Assembly (NCBI GenBank): GCA_001584585.1 | Contig: LSYV01000030.1 | Span: 803,290 to 817,260, forward strand | Length of the DNA stretch: 13,971 nucleotides | DNA from: Gonium pectorale | Taxonomy: Eukaryota > Chlorophyta > Chlorophyceae > Chlamydomonadales > Volvocaceae | Direction: 5' to 3' | Shown: positions 6,659 through 13,971 of the stretch, in pieces | Layout: each line of letters opens with the position of its first letter | Position numbering within the stretch: the first letter of the stretch is position 1 | Translations under genes and position numbers: made by a program | Notes under the pieces: generated by a model | What the model was told of the DNA's origin: nothing | The model's input: only the letters and a program-made list of their open reading frames with translations | The model's database searches: none

Positions 6659-9600
6659 TGGCCTCGAGGCGACGTCGGCCTGCGCGGGGCGGCCGCGCCG
6701 CGCTTCCTTCCGCGGTCAGGTTTGCTCGAGGCGCGCCTCCCAGGGGCCGTCGCCCTGCTGTCCACCTCGCCTCCAGGGCCGGGTCAGGTTGGCGACGAAG
6801 TCGGCTCACCTCTGGGGCGACTGCGCACCTCGGAGCTCCGGGCCATCCGCGGGAGCCTGCAGGCGGTGATGGAATACCTTGACGACGAGCACGCGCCATC
6901 GCAGTATCCCGCCCTTTACCTAGCCGTGTGCGGCCCAGTGCGGCGGCCGCTGCTGTGCCTGCTGTCCGTGGTACTGCGCCTACAACCCCACGAGCTGAGC
7001 GGCGGGGACGCTGAGCAGAAGCTGCATCACCAAGTCGCATGTCAGGTCGTTCTCACCGCAACTAGCGTGCTGCGGCCGCCGGACACCGTCGCCTGTCGCC
7101 GCCTGGCATGCGGCTTCCTGATCGCGCTCCTCCGCAGCGGGGCGCTGCACGCAGCCAGCCGCCAGCTGGCAGCGCTTGTGGACTTCGTCGAGGGGCCGGC
7201 GGTGCCGACAGTGCGGGGGGCCCGATGGCGAGCGAGTATATGCGTACGTACGGCAGCAGCCTGCAGCTCCTGTTGCATAACTTCATCGTCGCGGCTTGCG
7301 CGCTCGCGGTGCCGTCGTTCCCCGACGAGCAGCCCCAGCACCAGGAGCTCTTCGCCGAGCTGGTCGCCGAGCTGGAGGACAGCTGGTTGCTGGAGCACGT
7401 GGCGCGGGCGGTGCTCCTGCAGGCGTGCAACCCCCGGGCCCTGCGTGACCTGGTGCCAGGGACCGTGCGCGTGGCCGCACGCACCCGTATGAAACTCTGT
7501 CTTCTGCACGACTATTGGTCAGATGACACGGATGCCGCACAGCTTGCCGCGCGCCTGCGTTCTATGGCGTCGGGTCGCTGCGTGCAGCACGCGGCTCGCT
7601 GCATGGGCCTGGCGGTGCTGTGTGACGCCGACGGCGGCTCTGCGTACGGCCTGCCGCCGGAGTTGCTGGCCCTCCTCCACACAGAGCAGAGCCCGGCGGG
7701 CGGGGAGATGAGCGAGGACGCTGCGACGCAGCTCCGGGCTATGGTGTGCATGATGCAGCTGGGGGACCCTGAAGGGCCGGGCAGGCGCGGGGCCCTGGAG
7801 CTGGCGATGCGGGTCGGCTGGCTGGCAGTGGCCTCGGCCCGGAGCCGCGCCGCTAGGGAGGGAGGCGGTGGCGGCAATGACGATGCCGCTAGCGGCAGCA
7901 GCGGCGCTTCGCCACCGGCGGCCGTGGTGGCTCCTGGGCCCCGTCGGTCCGTGCCACAGGAGGAGGTCCTTCCTCTGGCCGCCGACGCGCTTCGCGCGGC
8001 CTGGCGCTTCCTGTCGCTGCCCCGGGCCGTAGCACAGGCGGCGTCAGCAGCGGCGGTGGCGGAGGCGGCGGACTGGTGGCGGCTGGCCGCGGCGGTCGTG
8101 GACCGGGCAGTGCCGTGCACAACTGATGATGGAGGGCAGCCGTCCGCAGCCTCCCTCGGCAAGAGCCTGGCAGCGGTTTGGGGTCTGCTCCCCGGCTGCG
8201 GTGAGTTGCAGTTTGGTGACGTCCAGCGGTGGGGAGTCCGTGACAGTGTGAACGTGCTGCGCCTCAGGCGATCACGAATTATAAAGATGGCTGCAGCTAT
8301 TGAAAATGCACGTTGCTGAGCGGAGCGAAGAGGAGCGGAAAGCAGCTAGCCCTAGCAGCTAACACCTGTATGCTGTACGCATTTATCAACAAATGACGTG
8401 ACGTTGGGTTCGTCGCGTATATCATGCGGCATCCGGCAGCTTCAGACCCCTATGACCGGCTGGTACCGGCCTGGTACTGGCCTGATTTCTGCTCGGCCCT
8501 TTCCCCTCTTCCCACAGACGTGCTCTCCCTCCCGGCCGAGCCGCCTCCCGCACTTGCGGCGGCGCTGGACGGCGGCCTGCTGCGCTGCCTGGAGCTCTTG
8601 CTGCGCCGCGCTGGCCGGGACCCGCAGGGCCCGGAATCCACGCTGCTGCAGGGGCTCTTGGACCAAGTCGGCGATTACCTCAACTTCTGGTCTTACCTGG
8701 CGCCGCTGCTGGCGTACGGCGAGCCGCGCCAGGCGGCGGCGCTGCTGGCGACGATGCGAAAGTTCCTGCGGACCGCCGATATCGAGGCCCTCAGGGCTGA
8801 GGACTTGGATGTAGAGGCCAGCCTCCACGACCGTCTTCTCATAGCGGTCGCATTCTTCCTCACAGTGGTGAGGGCGCAGAAGAAGGAGGTCGCGGCGGAC
8901 GCGGCGCCTGGGGCCGAGCCCCCCTCGCCCGCCTCACAGCAGCTGCTGAACCTGGTGTCCTGCGCCGCTTGCGAGTGGCTGCCGCAGCTGTCACAGTCGC
9001 TATCGCAGCTCCTCCTGTCCAGCGGCATGGTAAACCCGTTGCTTCTCTCTGCTCTTCTCACATGGCTGCCGCTGCTGGCGGGCCACTGTGCGGCGGCCGT
9101 CAGGAGCCCGCTCGGCGACGACGTGGGTGGCGGGGCCAGCGGCAGCGGCGAGGCCGCGGACGACAGCGGCTGGCGAGCACTGCTGATGGAGGAGGTGGGC
9201 GCGGTGCCACTGCTGGACGCTTCGCTGCGGATGGTGGCGCGGGCGGCTGAGCTGCGCCCGGACAACCGGCTGCCGCTCCTGCGCAGTCTCGTGGATGCGT
9301 GCTGCGCCACCGCTGCGGTCGCCAGGGGAGCGCGTTGGGGACTGCGTTGCCCCGCAGCGGAAGTTGCTGCGGGCCGTCCGGAGCAGCAGGGGACGGGCAA
9401 CGCTGCGGCAGCGGTGGTCCAGTCATCTGCTGCCGCCATCCCTGGCACGCCGCCGCTGCCTTGGCCGCCGGGGCTGCTGCGGGAGGCGGCGGCCGGGCTC
9501 CGCTCGTGCGGTGACCAGAACATGGCGGCGCATGCGGAGGGCCTGGCGGCGTACCTGGAGCTGGGCGGCGACGGCGCATGTGAGGCGCTGCGGCAGGCGC

Positions 9601-9845
9601 CGCCTCCGCCCGGGCCGCTGGTCTCCGCCCTGCCCTCGCCGACCGCGGCGCGGCGCCTGCTGCCCGGCCGGTGCGCCAACCCGCGCTGCGCCAACCTGGA
9701 GGGCGACAGCGAGGCGGACCTGACGCTCAAGGCGTGCGCAGGGTGCGGGGCTGTGGACTACTGCTGCCGGCCCTGCCAGACGGCGCACTGGCGGGCGGGG
9801 CACAAGGGGGAGTGCGGCCGGATGCGCGGCAACGGGGGGCGCTGA
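6659..9845 (+). CDS. MYND-finger protein, copy C (two exons, 5' end and frame uncertain)
   Basis: The only copy with body and finger inside the window. Exon 1 ends at 8200, exon 2 is 8518-9845, phase 1 junction. Exon 2 gives 441 residues: FWSYLAPLLAYGEPRQ, CAACEWLPQLSQSLSQ, a Gly/Ser/Asp-rich loop, LLDASLRM, an Ala/Gly-rich linker, then the MYND finger (9672-9815; CANPRC, CAGC, YC-x3-C, CQ-x3-W-x3-H-x3-C) and an Arg/Gly tail. MYND fingers mediate protein-protein contact. Exon 1 is problematic. Homology to copy B is in one frame up to about 7215 and in another afterwards; one more base in the G6 run at 7216-7221 would reconcile them, giving about 935 residues from 6722. The frame opens after a stop at 6656-6658 with no ATG until the conserved one at 6869. 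The ATG at 6658 is in another frame (MASRRRRPARGG) and would need an unseen intron. Either a sequencing slip or a real lesion explains this; family assignment is secure. Confidence 0.75.
7216..7221 (+). other. Apparent one-base frame disruption in copy C, at a G6 run
   Basis: Upstream residues ALVDFVEGPAVPTVR and downstream residues MASEYMRTYGSSLQLLL both align with copy B but lie in different frames. The junction falls on six consecutive G. No GT-AG intron of sensible length fits: the only small GT...AG pair nearby (about 7201-7210) spans ten bases. Homopolymer miscounting or a true frameshift are both possible. Confidence 0.7.
8201..8517 (+). other. Intron of copy C (317 bp, phase 1)
   Basis: Donor GTGAGT at 8201 and acceptor TTCCCACAG ending at 8517 after a pyrimidine-rich stretch (8498-8513). 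Position and phase match copy B. The first 116 bases are about 95 percent identical to the intron of copy B and then similarity stops abruptly; in C an in-frame TGA (8317-8319) falls just there. Retaining the intron would therefore give a MYND-less protein. Confidence 0.8.
8454..8482 (+). repeat. Short tandem repeat in the intron of copy C
   Basis: About two and a half units of a 10-11 bp ACCGGCCTGGT-like motif, overlapping the region where a branch point would be expected. Absent from the intron of copy B. Confidence 0.5.
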
Positions 9846-10793
9846 GGGGCACTTTTGCTTTTGGGTTGCGCGGATGAAGGAGCGGAACACCGCATGGGTC
9901 GCGACGTGGAAGGCGAGGAGGGCTGTGCTACATTCGCATGCTGAGGGGTGGGAGCGCCTCGCTGGTTTCTGTCCTGCCGTGTATGTTGGTGTCAGTCTCG
10001 ATGTGCTGGAAGCTGGTGGCCTATCTTCACGCCCGGTGATTGGTGTCATGGTAGCCCGTTGCAGTGCGGCCGAGGCGGAGTACTGCGCGGTTCAGGCCAG
10101 TCGCAGCCATACGGTGTACCAGGGGCGCACAGGGTATGGTGACTGGTGCACTGCCAGGTCCGCATTCTGGAGGCCTGCTCAGCCCACTTCATCCCGGCCT
10201 TCACAGCATGGACTCGGGCGAGTTTACTTCGTTGGTCGGGAGGCAGATGGATGGACTGTCGACCAGGTTGCTTGCTCGCTTGCCATTCGCTGTTTGATTG
10301 CAATAGTGCAGTACATTGTACTACATATAACACACCGGGGTTTGGTCTGCACGGGCCACCAGTTACCGGGCCCCGGGTTGCGTGGCGCCAGCGTTGCCAG
10401 TGCGTGTGTGGCGTCGCCGGGAGCCGCTCGCTGGAAAGGTGCTTGACGGATGTGGACCGGCGCCCTGTGAGGTGCTGCTAAGGATACGTAGGACATGGCT
10501 CATTGGCGCGTGCGGCTGACGTAGCCTTCAGTCGGTGTGGGCGCAGGACGTGTCCCGAAAGTTTAGGTTGCGGCCTGGGGACGGCCTGGTGGTGGGTGCG
10601 CACGCCAAACCTAGCCGATTGGTTTTGATATCAATCCGGGTTTCGGCGCCACCTGTTGCGCACTCCATGGGCTCAGTAGGCGGGCTCCAGCGGAGGCGCG
10701 AGGCGGTCTTGAGGCATGCTTTCGGCGTTGGGCTGTGGACTCGTTGGGCGGACAACCGGGCGCGTAAGCATGCGGGTGGGGGGGGGTCTCACA

Positions 10794-10798
10794 TGTAA
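10794..10798 (+). promoter_or_regulatory. Possible polyadenylation signal TGTAA for copy C
   Basis: First TGTAA on the plus strand after the stop of copy C, about 950 bases away. Another at 10868-10872 aligns with 1905-1909 in the flank of copy A. A 3' UTR of this length is long but known in volvocine algae. The assignment is weak. Confidence 0.3.
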
Positions 10799-10999
10799 AG
10801 AAAGTTATTACAACGAGGGGCAAGGCGTGGCTTCAGCGGTGCCAGCCGCTTACATGTCTCTCCCGCCTGTAACCTCTGCCAGAGGAATACACCGGTACAG
10901 CTGGCCGTGATTCTTGAATTTGCGGTTCCCGCGTTGGCTGCCATTGTGGGCACAGACTATGCGCCACGGACTGAAGCGGGACATGTCCAGCGCCAGTCT

Positions 11000-11110
11000 C
11001 TCCGCAGCTGCGGATCGCAGCTTCGCAGGCGGGCGGTTGAGGGCCGCCCAACCCCCGACCAGTTCCGCGACCGGGCCAGCCAATGTCGGCCCCTGCCCAC
11101 GACACCAGTA
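11000..11110 (+). repeat. Distal flank block, copy 3 of 3
   Basis: Matches 2043-2140 and 5260-5366: CTCCGCAGCTGCGG, GCGGTTGAGGGCCGCC, then GGGCCAGCCAATGTCGG. By analogy a fourth gene copy would start to its right, but none is present in the rest of the window. Confidence 0.6.
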
Positions 11111-11143
11111 GACGCGCCGCCGTGCATGAACAGCCGGCACTCC

Positions 11144-11194
11144 GGGCTGGAGCCCCAGTCGGCTCGTGTGGCGTGCGACTCCTCTCTGAGGCGC
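11144..11194 (+). repeat. Left arm of a spaced imperfect inverted repeat
   Basis: Contains TCGGCTCGTGTGGC inside a more diverged stretch starting GGCTGG. The reverse complement of 12210-12262 carries the same core and flanks (GGCTGG upstream; TGC-AC and a CCTCT-like tail downstream). The arms are about 1.05 kb apart and could be ends of a small non-autonomous DNA element or two insertions of one repeat. Confidence 0.45.
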
Positions 11195-11626
11195 CTGCAA
11201 CCCGTAACCTGAGCTGGGCCCCTCTTGTTGCGCCTTCGTCTCTTCCGCTGCAGGGTACGGCGACTGGGAATCTGGGGGTGGTCACGCCTCCGTGGGCACG
11301 CCTCCTCTCCGACATCCGCCTCCCATTGCCTCCCCGCCGTGCCTTGCCCGGCCGTGCCCCGCCGGCTGTGCAGAACCGCATTAAGCGACGCCGATTTGGC
11401 TGGGCACGGCAGTGCACTGTCGCAGCGGCCGAGCGACAAGGCCCCCCGCTGTTCCCGCCTCCGCGAGCAACGCAAGGCAGGCAACACGCGCAGCGGGACC
11501 AGCCGCCCGCCGGGTGTGCCCTCGCCGGCCACATGAGGCAACAAACGGCGACGGGCTTCCGCTGGGCGCAAAGCCCCGCCACTGCATCAGCGGTAACCAG
11601 TGGCAGACCCTTAGCTTGCTGGTATG

Positions 11627-11674
11627 GTTGATCCACAGCACAACCACTTCGTGATCAACAGTGTGTTGTGGATC
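11627..11674 (+). repeat. Hairpin with two alternative stems
   Basis: GATCCACAGCACA (11630-11642) pairs with TGTGTTGTGGATC (11662-11674) over 13 positions with one G-U pair. An overlapping, mutually exclusive 7-bp stem is GTTGATC (11627-11633) with GATCAAC (11653-11659). It lies in non-coding DNA; no function can be assigned. Confidence 0.5.
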
Positions 11675-12011
11675 GCCGCCCCATGGCCAGCTAGCAGGCA
11701 GGGGCACACCGGCCTTGCGCCCCGCCGCCCAGCGCGCGCAGCAACCAGTAGTGAACCCAACAGGGCGCAAGGGCTCGGGCCTGGGCCCCTCGCGAACCGC
11801 CTTAAGTGCGGGGCTGCGGGCCCTCGGGTAGAGGCGACCGGAGCAGAGCTGCCCGACTGCAGGCCACCGATGCCCGCGGTCTGCGGCATCGATGTGGGCT
11901 TGACGGCCTTCTCGAGCAGCTTGCCACCTTGGCGCTCCCTGGGCGGAGAAGCCCTCGGGGCTGCTTGCGCCTCCCTGCCACGCCGGCCGTGGCATCGGCC
12001 GTGGCCGTGGC

Positions 12012-12051
12012 ACCGGAGACACCGGAGACACCGGATGTCACCGGATGACAC
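12012..12051 (+). repeat. Short tandem repeat, 9-10 bp unit
   Basis: Two ACCGGAGAC units followed by ACCGGATGTC and ACCGGATGAC. Minor local slippage product. Confidence 0.6.
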
Positions 12052-12209
12052 ACCCGGCTGCGGCCCTGGGGGTCGAGGCCCAGTGCTTCGCATCAGCAGC
12101 AGTCGGCACAGGTGCAAAACGCGCTTGCCCACTGACTGTTGGAACATGGCGGGTTTTACCGAGGCCTCCGAGGGCTTTGCGACGCAGATACAGATCACAG
12201 GCTCCCCCC

Positions 12210-12262
12210 CTCGGCCCCCCAGAGGGGTTGCAGGCCACACGAGCCGATTGGCTCCCGACCAG
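12210..12262 (-). repeat. Right arm of the spaced inverted repeat
   Basis: Reverse-complement partner of 11144-11194; the core on this strand reads GCCACACGAGCCGA. See the left arm for the alignment. Confidence 0.45.
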
Positions 12263-12309
12263 CCATAGCAGAGAGGGCCAGATGCTCGGCTGGCGCTGGC
12301 GCATATGTG

Positions 12310-12529
12310 CGCTACCCGTACCCGTACCGCTAAATGCGCGTGCGGTACCCATGCCCGTACCCGTACCGCTAAATGCGCGTGCAGTACCCATGCCCGTACC
12401 CGTACCGCTAAATGCGCGTGCGGTACCCATGCCCGTACCCGTACCGCTAAATGCGCGTGCAGTACCCATGCCCGTACCCGTACCGCTAAATGCGCGTGCG
12501 GTAACCATGCCCGTACCCGTACCGCTCGC
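12310..12529 (+). repeat. 39-bp minisatellite, about 5.5 units
   Basis: GCTAAATGCGCGTGCGGTAC begins units at 12329, 12368, 12407, 12446 and 12485; the sixth start, at 12524, diverges after GCT. The period is exactly 39 bases. Each unit also contains CCCGTACCCGTACC, itself a hexamer duplication. Successive units alternate between GCGGTACC and GCAGTACC, so a 78-bp higher-order unit is visible; the fifth reads GCGGTAACC. As 39 is divisible by three and the unit has no stop in several frames, it creates long repetitive open frames on both strands, which I read as by-products. Confidence 0.95.
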
Positions 12530-13870
12530 GCCGGTGTTGTAGTGACGGCACAACTGGCGCCAAACATCAGTCCACGGCTGCGGAGGTGGAGGCCCAGGGC
12601 GCGCCCGAATGGCTCCTTGCCGCGGGGGTTGAGCGTTGCCCCATGTGGAGAGTGGCACGGTTTGTAACATAGCGGCTATCCTTTGGGATATGAAGGGGGC
12701 GAAGAGGACACATGTGGGGAGCGTCGCGGGCACTGCGCGGCTAGCACTGATTGGACATGTGCATTTGGCCTGGGTACCGCAGACCTGCAGACACGTCTGG
12801 TGCAATGGACATGGGAGCATGCCAAGGAAGGTGGTCAGGCCCCGTCAGCATGGCTATCTTCCGTCGGTGTGATTCATTCTGTCGGACGGAAAGCCTTCAA
12901 ACATGACAAACTTGACAAAGGTGTTCGTCCTGGGACGCCCTGCAAGTAGGCACTTTCATCCGCTCCCTGGGCGGAGCCCCTTTCATGGGCAAGGTTTTCC
13001 TTTCAAGTGTACCTTCCTCCGGCCCCATTTCTTGTTCGGGTTCGCCACGCAAAAGACTTCTCTTCAAAAAATCGTTCAGCATAGCCAGCCTGGGCCCCGT
13101 GCACTCGTGGGGGCCCTCCCCGTGCTCCCTGCCTGGAGCAATCTGGAGCCTTGAGTGAAGGCAGGATACCCCAAATGTTTTGGAACCACCTTCCGTCAGC
13201 CGCTGCGTGCCGCGAACATCGGATTACCGGACGATGAGCGGCCGGCGCGTGCCGAGGAAGTGCGAATAATGGTGAAACGACAGCAGGGACCGGAGAGGGC
13301 ATGCTTGTGGACGGGACACGAGGGGCCGCCACTTGCGTCAGCCAGAACACCGCCCCATCCTCCTCTTGCTTCCCCTCGTTCCCCGCCTCACGCCTGCCCG
13401 CTCCCCGCCTCAGCGCGCCCATCGTCGGCCCTGCTTCAGCGTCAGCCCGAGCCCTTGGTACAGCCGGCCGCCGTTTACATCGCTGACAGGGCGCCTAGGA
13501 GGAGGGAAGGGAAACCAGACCACGTTTGGTTTTCGCGCCTCCAGTGAGGCGTTACCCTAGCTTGCGTCTACCAACCCCAAACGGAGTACATGGTGTGCCA
13601 CCTTAACTGCCAAGGTCCCAACCTCGCGGGGTACTCAACCAGCGGGAGCTGAGCCCCCAGCCGCCTAAGTGCCCGCTCCGCCTCACAACGCCGCCGGCAC
13701 CACCGTATCCACTGGAGCCGACGGCCGGGGCTGCTGCGCGGTGCTGCCGCCCATCCGCGTTGCTCCGGCCGTTCCCCCTTCCAATCTTCGGCTTCATGCA
13801 GAATTTGCGGCGGCGGCGGTGGTCGTAAACCGTGACGGTTGCCGCATGTGCGGCAGCCTGTGGCAACGGC
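12530..13870. other. Right-hand intergenic DNA; nothing recognised
   Basis: About 1.3 kb with only short, unconvincing open frames (longest about 140 codons, minus strand, 13003-13422) and no RNA gene. Local base composition is more even than in the MYND exons, especially 12880-13080, which argues against coding sequence. Confidence 0.5.

Positions 13871-13971
<101 letters not shown>

Larger units (their letters stand above)
10015..11110 (+). repeat. 3'-flank paralogous region, copy C version
   Basis: Collinear with 580-2140 behind copy A, with the shared blocks in the same order. About 200 bases here (10150-10350) have no counterpart behind copy A, while about 440 bases of that flank (870-1310) are missing here. 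A G9 run (10778-10786) lies inside. Confidence 0.65.
9846..11143. other. Downstream spacer of copy C; no gene recognised
   Basis: The open frame at 9874-10446 (190 codons) lies in the region aligned to the non-coding flank of copy A, has no recognisable domain and is not kept open there, so I do not call it a gene. The spacer probably holds the 3' UTR of copy C and the paralogous flank. Confidence 0.55.
11195..12209. other. Interval between the inverted repeat arms; no gene recognised
   Basis: Contains the hairpin at 11627-11674 and a short tandem repeat at 12012-12051. Overlapping open frames on both strands have low-complexity Ala/Arg/Gly/Pro translations and no motif I recognise. No transposase-like sequence is visible. 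Confidence 0.5.

Noticed and set aside
8693..9730. 345-codon open frame on the minus strand opposite exon 2 of copy C
   Set aside because: Shadow of the MYND-gene coding strand; it stops within the finger region and has no recognisable motif.
9874..10446. 190-codon open frame after copy C
   Set aside because: Lies in flank DNA homologous to non-coding sequence behind copy A, is not kept open there, and shows no domain.
12310..12529. CRISPR-like regular repeat
   Set aside because: Units are directly contiguous with no unique spacers, and the genome is eukaryotic; it is a minisatellite.
11611..12820. Long repetitive open frames on both strands across the minisatellite
   Set aside because: A 39-bp unit without stops opens several frames at once; this reflects the period and is not evidence of a repeat protein.

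Overview
The window looks like nuclear DNA of a volvocine green alga (Chlamydomonas and relatives). The evidence is high GC, strongly GC-ending codons in the exons, an Ala/Leu/Arg-rich MYND-finger protein of the type abundant in that group, GT-AG introns of about 0.3 kb, a UGUAA-type polyadenylation signal (TGTAA), and flanks full of short repeats. The species cannot be told from the window. Nothing looks bacterial, organellar or viral.

Layout: three tandem, same-strand copies of one gene family. Copy A (2-382) is only the 3' end, carrying the C-terminal MYND zinc finger. Copy B (2375-5130) is a two-exon paralog (intron 3951-4258) that stops before the MYND finger. Copy C (about 6659-9845) has both exons (intron 8201-8517) and the finger, but needs a one-base frame correction at a G6 run (7216-7221) and has no clear start codon. 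The family body is helical and Leu/Ala-rich and matches no domain I can name.

The spacers are partly homologous to each other. The 3' flank of A (about 580-2140) aligns in blocks with that of C (about 10015-11110). The flank of B (about 5260-5366) matches only the distal end of both. The simplest reading is that the duplication unit was gene plus 3' flank, and that B lost the MYND coding end and 1-1.6 kb of flank in one deletion. B and C are mosaics of near-identical and strongly diverged stretches, which suggests birth-and-death evolution with gene conversion.

Right of about 11110 I recognise no gene. This part holds a spaced inverted repeat (about 11144-12262), a hairpin (11627-11674), a 39-bp minisatellite with alternating variants (12310-12529), about 1.3 kb of featureless DNA, and a (GAT)n microsatellite running off the end (13871-13971).

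If expressed, A and C would give MYND proteins (MYND fingers bind proteins, not DNA) and B would give the same body without the interaction module. Any regulatory relation between them is inference.
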